Assembly: GCA_013306675.1 (NCBI GenBank)
Contig: JABLUY010000259.1
Location: 1-49,683, forward strand
Origin: Thraustochytrium sp. TN22
Taxonomy: Eukaryota; Sar; Bigyra; Thraustochytrida; Thraustochytriidae
Reading direction: 5' to 3'
DNA length: 49,683 nt
Positions 27,863-36,079 of this stretch are shown here, piece by piece. Made by a program: the position numbers and the translations under genes. How positions within the stretch are numbered: the first letter of the stretch is position 1; each line of letters starts with the position of its first letter. The notes below the pieces were generated by a model. The model ran no database searches. It was not told the origin of the DNA and saw only the letters and a list, made by a program, of their open reading frames with translations.

Positions 27863-29287
27863 TTAAAGCTCATCCTTGGTGGTGTCGTCAGCAGCGTTCG
27901 GCGTCGCTTCGTCTTGCCTGCGCGTTTGCGTGGGCGGGTACTTGTGCACCAGGGGGTAAATGGCAGGCCCGGGACGAACAATGGCAGAATGAATGCCGGA
28001 ATCGCGGCGCGTGCGAGCGGATCCCTTCTTGAAGAACGGGCCGCTCATCTCCTCGTCGCAGGCGATGCAGCGGTTGAGGGATCCGTCGGGGTCGTTGTTG
28101 GGCGCGTTGATGAGGCGGAAGCAAATGGACATGCAGCGCGCGCGCGTGTTGCGGGCGTTGTAGAGCCAAATGTCGGCGCAGGGCTTGGAGAAGCCAAGCT
28201 TTTGCAGGCAGTCGAGCGCCCACTGCTCGCTAAAGAAGGACTTGAGCGCGCAGCGGCGCACGGGTGTGGTGAGGTCGGGCTTGGCCACGTAGACGATGAG
28301 GTCCTCGAGCGAGGAGCAGAGCCCACAGCCGAACTGGTGCGTGATGACCGCGCCGTCGGCGGTGGCGGCATCAGCGCTCGGGTACGTCTGAATGGCGTAG
28401 CGCGCGTTGGACGGGGGCTCGAACTTGACGGCGCAGACCTCGTCGAAGTTCATCCAGGTGTCATAGGTGCGGTTCCAGTACGGGTCAAGCTGAGGGCGCT
28501 GCGGGGGGTTGATGGCCTCCTTGCTGGCGAGAAGATCGAGAAAGGCCTGGTCATAGGTGGGCTGCTTCCACGAGTTTTCCTTGGTGAGGAGCGCCTCGTC
28601 AATGGGCGGCAGGTCCAGGCCGCGCAGGACGCGTGCCGGCTGGGTCTTCCAGTGCAGGCCGGCGGCGCGCTCAAAGACGGCGTCGGTGGCGCCGGCCTCG
28701 CACGCCTCGTAGCACTCGTGCGAGAGGTCAAAGTCCAGCGCGCACTTGAGTCCACAGCTCTTGAATCCCTGCAGCGCGCGAAAGTGCAGGAGCTCCGCGC
28801 ACGGCGTCGTGAAGTTAAAGTCGCGGTAGCACTCCACGGCCCAGTCGCGCGACACGATGCCCTTGCCCACGCACGGCTGGTGCGCGTGCTGAAAGGCGCC
28901 GGCGCCCGCCACCTCAAAGTGCGCGAACGCCACCAAATCCTGCAGCGTCGAGCACACGCCACACGGGCCCTCATGCACGATCTGGGCCTCGCCGCCGGCC
29001 ACGTCGTCCTTGCTGGTCGTCCTCAGCTGGTACAGCACCTTGGTGGCCTCGAGGAACTCCAGCGCGCACACTGCATCGGCCGGCGCCGACCGGTACCTGT
29101 CGGGCAGCACCGTGTCGTCCTTGTACGGGTCCGCGGCCAGGGCCGCCGGGTGGTTGAACTGCACCAGCCGCCGCACGTGCGCCTCGCTCGCCGGCGCCGC
29201 CTCTGCGCCGCTGCCGCCCCAGCTGCACGCCACCACCGCCACCGCGGCGAGCGCCGCCGCCACGCGCGCCGCACGCGTCCGCGTCAT
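27863..29287 (-). CDS. Internally duplicated cysteine-rich ER protein with KDEL tail
   Basis: 474 residues. A signal peptide (MTRTRAARVAAALAAVAVVA) and a final KDEL show retention in the ER lumen. The body is two similar halves. Half one (about 70-215) and half two (about 280-430) each carry ten Cys in matching order, at about 73, 108, 111, 138, 152, 162, 177, 181, 191, 195 and 284, 320, 323, 345, 359, 369, 384, 388, 406, 409. Each half has a CxxC centre (EGPCGVCSTLQDL and FGCGLCSSLEDL) and a matching block (WAVECYRDFNFTTPCAEL and WALDCLQKLGFSKPCADI). I do not recognise a named family. CxxC plus ER retention suggests a thiol-disulfide function such as folding of secreted proteins, but a structural role is equally possible. 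It shares a 238-bp bidirectional promoter with the ASNSD1-like gene. Confidence 0.85.
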   Translation of the reverse strand: MTRTRAARVAAALAAVAVVACSWGGSGAEAAPASEAHVRRLVQFNHPAALAADPYKDDTVLPDRYRSAPADAVCALEFLEATKVLYQLRTTSKDDVAGGEAQIVHEGPCGVCSTLQDLVAFAHFEVAGAGAFQHAHQPCVGKGIVSRDWAVECYRDFNFTTPCAELLHFRALQGFKSCGLKCALDFDLSHECYEACEAGATDAVFERAAGLHWKTQPARVLRGLDLPPIDEALLTKENSWKQPTYDQAFLDLLASKEAINPPQRPQLDPYWNRTYDTWMNFDEVCAVKFEPPSNARYAIQTYPSADAATADGAVITHQFGCGLCSSLEDLIVYVAKPDLTTPVRRCALKSFFSEQWALDCLQKLGFSKPCADIWLYNARNTRARCMSICFRLINAPNNDPDGSLNRCIACDEEMSGPFFKKGSARTRRDSGIHSAIVRPGPAIYPLVHKYPPTQTRRQDEATPNAADDTTKDEL

Positions 29288-29525
29288 CGACCTTCGCGCT
29301 GCGCCTCGCCGTTCGCAGTCGAGGGAGGCGAACCAGGTCTCAGGTCTGCGGCATCTTGATCAGCAGCAGGTTCATCAAGTTCAACCTGAACAAGTTCTCG
29401 CCTGTCAGGCTGCCGCTTCGGAGGCTTTGGGTGAAGAGGAAAAGGAAGCCTGCACTGCAGTGCTGGCGGTAAATGAACGACCGCTACCACCGCCGCCGCC
29501 AGGAGTCCGCCAGAAACCAGTCGCC
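29288..29525. promoter_or_regulatory. Bidirectional promoter, KDEL protein / ASNSD1
   Basis: 238 bp between divergent start codons. It holds the inverted repeat GTTCAACCTGAAC (about 29378-29390) within a GTTCA/GAAC-rich stretch, and CCTGTCAGGCTG at about 29401, which resembles in reverse the CAGCCTGACAG element of other spacers. Confidence 0.5.
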
Positions 29526-31526
29526 ATGTGCGGCGTCGGCGCGCTGGTGGCGGCCGGCGCCGCGCCGGCCGCCTGCTCCGCCGCGCTCGAGCTCGCGCTG
29601 CGCCGCCGCGGGCCCGATGCCTTCGCCTGGGCCACCGTCGCGGCGGCGCCGCTGCGCGTGGACCTGGTGGCCGCCGTGCTGGCCATGAGGCCCTCGGCGC
29701 TGCAACAACCCTGCAGGCTCGCCAACGACAGCTTGCTCGCCTACAACGGCGAAGTCTACGCAGTCGGTGACCGCGACGTGGCCGGCCAGCCCGACACGCC
29801 CGAGGTCTGCGCGATCGTGGACGCCGCGCTGCGGCAAGACACCGAGGGCCACCTCGCCGCGCTCGCAGCGACGCTCGTCACGCTGCGCGGGCCGTGGGCC
29901 ATCGTCCTCTGGGATGCCCCGCGCGCCAGGCTGCTCGTGGCCCGCGACCCACTCGGTCGCCGCAGCCTCGTCACGTGGACCGACGCCGCAGGGGCCGTCT
30001 CGGGCGTCTCTTCGGTGGCGCCCGAGGGTGCCGTGTCTTGCGTCGAGCTCGAGCCCGCGGGCATTTACGCCTTTGACGTCGCCACCTCCTCCTTCGCGCT
30101 GCTCCAGGCCTTTCCTCATCCGAAAGGGCTCGATACGCCGCGCTCAACCCCGTCCGACGAGCTGTGCAGCAGCGCTCGCGTCTTGCGGGACGCCCTCAGC
30201 GAGGCCGTGCGTGCGCGCGTCGTGGGCCACCGAGAAGCCTCGGTGGGCGTCCTCTTCTCTGGCGGCATCGACTGCACGGTGCTGGCGGCGCTGGCGCACG
30301 CGCACGTGCCACCCGACGAGCCCATCGACCTCTTGACCGTCTGCTTTCACGCGCCGCGCCACGAGTCTCCGGACCGCCAGTCGGCGCTCGCGAGCTGGCG
30401 CGAGCTGCGCCGGGCCTTTCCCTCCCGCCGCTGGAACCTCGTGTGCATCGATCGCACCGACGACGACGTCTTGCGGCACGAGCGCCATCTCCTCGCGCTC
30501 ATGGCGCCCTGCACCACCAACATGGACTTTAACATCGGCTGCGCGCTCTGGTTCGCCGCTCAAGGCGAGGGCCGCCTCGCGGCACAAGAGGACGACCTCG
30601 CGCCTGCGCCTGCGCCTGCGCCGGCGCCCCCGCATGCGCATCAGGACGCCGACGCCCGCATGCGCGAGCTCACGGCAACGGCAGCAAAGTGCTCAACACC
30701 AACAACATCATGCATTACTTTAACAACGACGCCAACAGCAACCACCACCGCACCAGCCGCAGAGGCCCCGACAACCTGCACGCTGCGCCTTGCGGACCGG
30801 CGGTGCCAGGCCACCAGCCACGTCAAGGCGAATTGCGTGCACACGGCGTGCGCGCCCTGCTGCCGGATGCATCAGCGCGCCGACCCAGCGACCCAGCGCT
30901 GCGGCGCGCACAAACTTCCCGACGCCAAAGCCGCAGCCCGCAAGCGACAGCGCGAGGACGCCGCACAGTACCTGTCCTCCGCGGCGTCCTTTGAAACCGC
31001 CACATACTCGTCGCCGGCAAGGATTTTGCTCAGTGGTCTGGGCGCCGACGAGCAGCTCGGCGGGTATGGCAGGCACCGCGTGTCCTTCAAAAAGGGTGGC
31101 TGGGACGCGCTTCGCGCCGAGCTTGACGCGGATGTGGCGCGCCTGTGGACGCGCAATCTCGGCCGCGACGATCGCTGCATTTCGGATCACGGCAGAGAGG
31201 TGCGCCAGCCGTTCTTAGACGAGCGACTTATGCAGACCCTCGCTTCGCTTCCCCTCCACCACCTCATGAACCCGGACCTGCCACCAGGCACCGGTGACAA
31301 GAGACTGCTGCGCATGGTGGCGTGTGACCTCGGCCTGGTGGGCGCTTCGCGCCTGGCGAAGCGCGCCATTCAGTTCGGGACGCGCATTGCCCAGACCTCG
31401 AGGGCTCACGCGTCCGGCAGCAACCGCTCGCATGATGCGGCGGCACCCTATGTGCCGCGAAGCCAGCCCGCCAGCCCGCCAGCCAGTCAGCCAGCCAGCC
31501 AGCTAGCTAGTCCGCTAGCCATGTAG
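29526..31526 (+). CDS. ASNSD1: Asparagine synthetase domain-containing protein (ASNSD1-like)
   Basis: 666 residues from ATG 29526 (GTCGCCATGTGC), chosen because class II glutamine amidotransferases need Cys at position 2 (MCGVG). The N-terminal amidotransferase domain spans about 2-200 (RRGPDAF, YNGEVYAVG, LRGPWAIVLWDAPRARLLVARDPLG split motifs). The synthetase domain has the ATP pyrophosphatase loop LFSGGIDC at about 243-250 and ILLSGLGADEQLGGYGRH at about 498-515. Between them, about 388-465, lies a Thr-rich and Cys-rich insert with the pattern Cx9Cx4Cx2CCx12Cx2H, a probable zinc-binding module. The C-terminal tail is Ser/Pro/Ala-rich and is encoded by CCAGC repeats. The family resembles asparagine synthetase; its exact reaction is not settled. 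Confidence 0.87.
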   Translation: MCGVGALVAAGAAPAACSAALELALRRRGPDAFAWATVAAAPLRVDLVAAVLAMRPSALQQPCRLANDSLLAYNGEVYAVGDRDVAGQPDTPEVCAIVDAALRQDTEGHLAALAATLVTLRGPWAIVLWDAPRARLLVARDPLGRRSLVTWTDAAGAVSGVSSVAPEGAVSCVELEPAGIYAFDVATSSFALLQAFPHPKGLDTPRSTPSDELCSSARVLRDALSEAVRARVVGHREASVGVLFSGGIDCTVLAALAHAHVPPDEPIDLLTVCFHAPRHESPDRQSALASWRELRRAFPSRRWNLVCIDRTDDDVLRHERHLLALMAPCTTNMDFNIGCALWFAAQGEGRLAAQEDDLAPAPAPAPAPPHAHQDADARMRELTATAAKCSTPTTSCITLTTTPTATTTAPAAEAPTTCTLRLADRRCQATSHVKANCVHTACAPCCRMHQRADPATQRCGAHKLPDAKAAARKRQREDAAQYLSSAASFETATYSSPARILLSGLGADEQLGGYGRHRVSFKKGGWDALRAELDADVARLWTRNLGRDDRCISDHGREVRQPFLDERLMQTLASLPLHHLMNPDLPPGTGDKRLLRMVACDLGLVGASRLAKRAIQFGTRIAQTSRAHASGSNRSHDAAAPYVPRSQPASPPASQPASQLASPLAM

Positions 31527-31565
31527 CGCGCAGCCAGTCAGCCAGCTAGTAGATAGCTAGCTCGC
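31461..31565. repeat. CCAGC/CAGCCAGT and CTAG repeat at the ASNSD1 3' end
   Basis: CCAGCCCG and CCAGT units run through the last codons of the ASNSD1-like gene and pass into GCTAG units in the 3' flank. The stop codon sits inside the repeat, so the C-terminal tail length probably depends on repeat changes. Confidence 0.8.
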
Positions 31566-31598
31566 TTGGCGTAGGTGATTTTCTCTCTCTTTGGTCAG

Positions 31599-32402
31599 TC
31601 ACAGAGTGCCTGAAAAGCTCGAGTGGTCTTCGCCGCGGAGCAAGTGCTCGTACACCTGCTCATAGACCCAGGGGACGGGCAGACAGTGACCCTTTTCATG
31701 CTCCACGATCGTGCCGCCCATGAGCGCAGCCAGCTTCTCGCTGCGCTCCGCACGAATCATGCGGTCCAGCCGGCTGTACATGTGCAGGGTACGCACGGAC
31801 GGCGTGGCCGCCATGTCCGGGTCCGGGACTTCGTCCTCGTTCCCATCCTCGCCGCCGCCGAGCGGGTACCCCGAGCACAGCACACCCACGTCAAGCGTGA
31901 TCCCGTGGCGCTCTTCAAACGCCTTGGAGCACACGATGCCCGCCAAACTAGCACCCTGGCTGTACCCGAGAATGCCGTGGAACGGGCCGTCCTCCTTGAG
32001 CGCCTGCACCACGAGCGCGAGCGACTCCTCAGCGCCGGCGGTCCGCGACGTCTCGTCCTTGAACCACCACGCGCGAGTGGCACACGCGGACCCGCGCGGC
32101 TTGGCCGGCTTGCGCCGCAGCGACCGGTTCTCGCCCAGATTCACCTGCGCCTCCACCTCGTGCGGCGACTCCAGCGTCACCAGCTCCAGCGCCCGCCCGC
32201 ACGCGAACTCCACGTCCACCACGCCCCTGTCCACGCTGCCATCGCCGCGCGCCACGCGGTCCACGCGGATGCGCGTGCGTGCCACCACGCCGGCGCCCTG
32301 GTCGCGCAGGTCGAGCCCCCCTTTGGCCGCCTTGGTGCCGGCCAGCTTCTCCGCAAACCTCGCCGCGCTCTGGTACCTGCCGTGCAGCGCCAGCAGCCGC
32401 AT
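31599..32402 (-). CDS. FSH1/OVCA2-type serine hydrolase
   Basis: 267 residues, start context CGCCATGCGG. The protein begins MRLLALHGRYQSAARF, the FSH1 N-terminal strand and oxyanion HG. Nucleophile Ser148 is in GILGYSQGASLAG, the acid is probably Asp213 in YSRLDRMI, and the base His239 in EHEKGHCLP; VLCSGYPL is the family strand after the nucleophile helix. Yeast FSH1 is 243 residues; the excess lies in a charged insert near 30-105 and an acidic loop (GGGEDGNEDEVPDPD) at about 182-196. The family includes esterases with preference for medium-length acyl chains; the substrate here is unknown. Divergent from another hydrolase, 91 bp between start codons. Confidence 0.9.
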   Translation of the reverse strand: MRLLALHGRYQSAARFAEKLAGTKAAKGGLDLRDQGAGVVARTRIRVDRVARGDGSVDRGVVDVEFACGRALELVTLESPHEVEAQVNLGENRSLRRKPAKPRGSACATRAWWFKDETSRTAGAEESLALVVQALKEDGPFHGILGYSQGASLAGIVCSKAFEERHGITLDVGVLCSGYPLGGGEDGNEDEVPDPDMAATPSVRTLHMYSRLDRMIRAERSEKLAALMGGTIVEHEKGHCLPVPWVYEQVYEHLLRGEDHSSFSGTL

Positions 32403-32493
32403 GGCGCCAGGCGCGGGGGCGGCGTCGGTCGCCGCTGCCGCCGCCGCCGCTGCGCGCCGCGCGCCGCGCGCGAAGCCCGCGCCCGCGCCCGCG

Positions 32494-33540
32494 ATGGATC
32501 TCTGCCGCGCCGCCGCCCGGGCGGCGTCCGCGCCGCCGGCCCTGCTGCTCTACGTGCCCGGGCTCGCCAGCAGCCGCGCGGGCGCCAAGAGCGACGCGCT
32601 GCAGGCCTGGGGTACGTCGCCGCGCCGCGCGCCGCCCCGCCCGCCCGCGCCGCCGCAGCGCCGCGCGCCGCGAGGCCAATTCGCGGATTGGATACGCGCC
32701 GCCGCCCACGACGACGGCGACGACCAGTACCACGGGGACACGCTTGTCATCTCGATGATGATCATGCACGCCGACTCCGACGCCCAGGACGAGGAAGACG
32801 AGGAAGACTCACGCCACCAGATGCATAGCCGCGGCGCGCAGTTGGGACTTTGCCCGCTTCGACCTGCTCGGCCATGGCGACGACCGCCGCGGCGACATGC
32901 AGCAGCTCACCGTCTCCGGGACGCTCGAGGACCTGGATGCCGTACTACGGGCGGCCCAGCGCTCACACGAACAGCGCGTCGTGCTGGCAGGCGCGAGCTT
33001 TGGAGGCTATGTGGCCATGCTGGCGGCTCGCGACGCGCTGCGGGACAGGCTCGCCGGACTCGTGGTGCTCGGCGCTGCCTATGAGGTGAGTGAGGATGCG
33101 CGCACCGACAGTGAGGACTCTTGCTGTTCTGCGAGTGCGGCCGAACAGCTCACGGGCAAACTGCTCACCTCTGCGTTTTTTTCCTTCGCTCGACACAGTT
33201 TCCGAGCCAAATGGCTGCCTTGCCGCGTCGCGGGCATCGTCTTCGCGCGCTCGCATCCGCCTACGTGGACGCTGGCGAAATCTTGCTCTCGGAGGCCCTT
33301 GTGCAGGACGCACAAGCCTATCCTTTTGGGCCCCTCCTCGCTCGCCAACTGCCTCCAAAGCCTCTCCTGCTTGTCCATGGCGAGCACGACGACGTGGTTC
33401 CGCTGGCTGCCTTTCGTCGCTTTGCTGCCGCCGCGCCTTCCTCCGCGCTCCAGCTCGTCATTCCCGGGGGCGACCACCGTCTCTCCACGCCCGACGTGAT
33501 CACAGCCGTTCTGCAAGCACTCGATCAGGGGCTACCCTGA
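32494..33540 (+). CDS. Alpha/beta hydrolase encoded by three exons
   Basis: Exons at 32494-32615, 32842-33085 and 33199-33540 give 235 residues. Exon 1 carries LLLYVPGLASSRAGAKSDAL, the family oxyanion strand. Exon 2 carries WDFARFDLLGHGDD and nucleophile Ser93 in LAGASFGGYVAM. Exon 3 carries Asp186 in HGEHDDVVPL and His215 in GGDHRLST. The second intron is secure: GTGAGT donor at 33086, CACAG acceptor at 33198, phase 0 on both sides. The first is less sure: the frames require an intron ending at about 32841, with GTCGCC at 32616 as the phase-compatible donor; the better-looking GTACGT at 32612 breaks the frame. Putative serine esterase or thioesterase, cytosolic. None of the single open frames in the area is the full gene. 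Confidence 0.85.
32616..32841 (+). other. Intron 1 of the alpha/beta hydrolase gene (donor uncertain)
   Basis: Needed to join the oxyanion-strand exon to the FDLLGHG exon in frame. The acceptor CGCGCAG at 32841 is favoured; CACCAG at 32820 is also in phase. There is no pyrimidine tract. About 226 bp. Confidence 0.55.
33086..33198 (+). other. Intron 2 of the alpha/beta hydrolase gene
   Basis: 113-bp spliceosomal intron, GTGAGTGAG donor, TTTTTTCCTT pyrimidine tract and CACAG acceptor; phase 0. It separates nucleophile and acid/base exons of one catalytic triad. Confidence 0.88.
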
Positions 33541-34100
33541 GATTGAGCGGTTGTTTACTGTAGGCAGGCACGGTATGCTGACGCCACTTTTAGCACGTTG
33601 GCACCTACAATAGCGTCCAGTGCCTCTTCCGTATGATGAGATCGTGACGACAGCACCGATACCACGTAGCCCGCACTCAGGCCCGAATACAATGCGAAGG
33701 ATCCTTGCAGGCTCTGCAACTCGAACTCGAGACCGGAACAGATTGCGCGACCCATATCCTGCAGCACAAGGATGCGCGCAGCAAGGTGCGCGAAGAGTGA
33801 TGCGCTACGCCAACCGCTGGTCAAGGCCTCTCTCGTCACAAAAGCTGACGGTCACGGCGCTGGGCGCACATGCGCCCATGCAACAGCTCGTGGCGCGTTG
33901 TTCTCGGGTTCGAGCGCAACGCTCGCCACTGCGACAATACCCGCTTTAGCCGTAGCTCCTGAGCTCAGTAAAGGAGTCTCGGAGTGTCCAGCGGTCGCCG
34001 CCCGAGGCCGTCCGAGTCATCCTGCCTTGTTCGCGAGAACCTTGCGTCCAACGCGTCGTGGCTCAAGCCTGCCCCGCGCCTGGCCATCGCGCGCAGGTGA
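33541..34100. other. Region between the hydrolase and the GPI-type gene
   Basis: 560 bp. A weak small gene on the minus strand is described separately. CCGAGTC is at 34012-34018. GCAGGTGAGA at 34093-34102 looks like a splice donor, which may belong to an undetected upstream exon of the following gene. Confidence 0.4.
33555..33839 (-). CDS. Possible small protein or 3' exon, hypothetical
   Basis: 94 residues from a GTG; no ATG opens the frame at its 5' end, so if real it is a terminal exon or an incomplete gene. The composition is protein-like (ILVLQDMGRAICSGLEFELQ, GLSAGYVVSVLSS) rather than the Arg/Ala-rich pattern of chance frames here, and its stop codon would lie 14 bp from that of the convergent hydrolase, consistent with the packing elsewhere. 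No domain recognised. Confidence 0.28.
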   Translation of the reverse strand: MTREALTSGWRSASLFAHLAARILVLQDMGRAICSGLEFELQSLQGSFALYSGLSAGYVVSVLSSRSHHTEEALDAIVGANVLKVASAYRACLQ

Positions 34101-34637
34101 GACCTTGCCAAGTCTGGCTCAGTCAGCACCGTCGATGCGGAAAGCCTCACGAAGTTCAGCACTGTGGTCTTCGACAGAGTGTACTTCGGAAGTCCGATGC
34201 CAGAAGCCTGCTCCATCGCGAATGATGAAATCTGCGAGGACACCTCCGACGCCTACGTTGGCCGGCGCAGCGTGCTTGATTCTCGCGATCTTCAGGAGGA
34301 GAGCGCCCCGGACTCTTACCAACCAGTCTTCGATCGTTTTTCTGGACCGCCCACCAACATGACCGAGCTCGCAGAGGTTCTCTATCCTATCTACGTCGAC
34401 CTTCTCCTCGACTATGATGACATCGTGGCGGCCTGTGCGGCGCTCGGCGTGGTTGAGACCCTCCCGCCTGAGATCACCCTCCCGCCCGAGTTCACTTCCC
34501 CGCCTGAGATCACCCTCCCGCCCGAGTTCACCGGTACGCCGTCTCCGACCGGGCTCGGGTCGAGCTCTGTGCGCTTCTCCCTCCCCTCGCTCGTCATCAC
34601 CGCACTCAGCCTACTCGTAGCCGCTGCTCTCCAGTGA
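34101..34637 (+). CDS. Probable GPI-anchored surface protein, 5' end unresolved
   Basis: The frame opens at 34101 after TGA at 34098-34100. The first ATG is at 34197 (146 residues), but protein-like sequence (KFSTVVFDRVYFGSP) begins before it, so a 5' exon is likely; a GTGAGA donor-like site lies at 34097. Two Cys are near the start (EACSIANDEICEDT). A 36-bp unit repeated twice at 34461-34532 encodes LPPEITLPPEFT-type repeats, a Pro-rich stalk. The end, after small residues SSS, is a hydrophobic tail (LPSLVITALSLLVAAALQ) with no basic residues after it, as in GPI signals. Codons favour C or G at the third position, supporting real coding. No family recognised; a decayed copy is possible. Confidence 0.5.
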   Translation, partial: DLAKSGSVSTVDAESLTKFSTVVFDRVYFGSPMPEACSIANDEICEDTSDAYVGRRSVLDSRDLQEESAPDSYQPVFDRFSGPPTNMTELAEVLYPIYVDLLLDYDDIVAACAALGVVETLPPEITLPPEFTSPPEITLPPEFTGTPSPTGLGSSSVRFSLPSLVITALSLLVAAALQ

Positions 34638-36079
34638 GAAGAGACCGTCGCGTGTTGAGGGTTGCTGGAAAATGTTGTCATGACAGTCCGAGTCCTGATC
34701 AGTGACAGGGCTCGTGAGATGCTGCAGTGCAGTACAGTCTGTCAGGCTACCTCGCAAAATGTCCCGGAAAAGGAAATCTGCTTGAATGAAACTGCGCGCG
34801 CAGCAGGCCGCCCGAACCCGGAGCGGCGGCGCGCGGCCACCACACGGTGCAGCCTGACAGTGAGTAGGCAGCCGTGCAAGCAGCTAGCTTAAGCTAGAAA
34901 GCGACCGCGATCAGGAAGAGAACCCGTCTGGCTGTCGCGGGTGTGGCTAGAGAACGCGGCCCGCCACCGGAGGCAGCGGCGAAGTGGTTGCAGGAACCTA
35001 CGTCAACGATGTCTCTCTGCCAAACGCCTGTCCCTCACAAGCACCGTGAGCTCGACGCCCTTGTCGTCTTCATTGACCGCCCTCCATCCGTCCAATACTA
35101 CAGCCCAAGGCATGTAAGCGCGTCGCATGGCTCACTGTCTCATTGCCGCGCGCTCACGAGCGCACGAGCGGCGTTGCGACGGGTGCATGAGCGGCCCTCC
35201 TGGGACACGGGCTCGTCCTTCTTCACCTTCGGCACTCCTCCGGCCCGGGGACGAGTCCCGAACAAGGGACGAGTTTCCTAGCTAGAAGTCCTCGCCGCTC
35301 CTGCCGCGCCGGCTGCGCGTCGCGCGCACGGGTCTCCGCGCGCCTTCTGACGCTGACTCCCCACTTCCGCCGCCGGCGCGGCGGCGGCCGGGCCCTTTTC
35401 CAAGGAAACAGAACGCGCGAGAACACCTCCTAGGCGGCGCCGTAGGCGCGCGCTACAGACCGTCTCCTCGCTCGCAGGCTGCTCCGACTCGCCCGCCGCC
35501 GAGGATGAGTCAATCCATTTTCTCACCCACCCAGGCCAGGCCCATCCGAGCTCCGGCCGCCGCGCGCGGCTGCAGCAGACCACGCCGGCGGTCGAGTCCA
35601 GGCCTGGCTGGCTGGCTGGCTGCCTGGTCCTCCACGGCCGGGCGAACCCGAGTTCGAGGCAGGCCGAGGCCGGGTCCGAGTCCGCAGCGAGCGCCGAGGC
35701 GGAGTCAAGTCGCGCTCGAGCGAGCGAGCGAGCGAGCGCTGCAGACCGCTGACTCGGCGCGCGCGCGGCGGGCGGGCGGGCGGGCGGGCGGGCAGAGGGG
35801 CGCGCGGACGGGCGCGCCGCGAGCGCGACGCGAGCGCGCGAGCGAGCGCCCCGGGGCGCCGCGTCATTGTGAATCAATCATTCATCACAGCGATTTGATC
35901 GGGCATCACCGCAGGGCGCCGGCGCCAGTCGAGGCTCCCGCGCGAGCGGGCGGCGCGAGCCTGAGGGCGAGGTCGCGCGGCGGCGCTCGCGGCTAGCGCG
36001 CCAGCCAGCCAGACAGCCAGCCCGCGCACCAGGGAGCGGGGCAGGCTTCAGGCTCGCGCGAGGCGACCCGCGGAGGAGG
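34638..36079. other. Gene-free region upstream of the vWA gene
   Basis: 1.44 kb with no credible gene. CCTGACAGTGAGT with TGACAGTGA at 34855-34863; CCGAGTC at 34688-34694 and 35676-35682; an AGCTAG patch near 34886-34898; GCTG units near 35604-35620; GAGC tetramers at about 35716-35740; GGGC tetramers at about 35772-35794; and CCAG units near 36001-36020. The right end must hold the vWA promoter. Confidence 0.55.

Noticed and set aside
27797-29359. 520-codon open frame on +
   Set aside because: Antisense of the KDEL protein, whose signal peptide, Cys pattern and KDEL are decisive.
33772-34362. 196-codon open frame on + overlapping the GPI-type gene
   Set aside because: Basic, Ser/Pro/Arg-rich shadow; the overlapping frame has the better codon pattern and a GPI tail.
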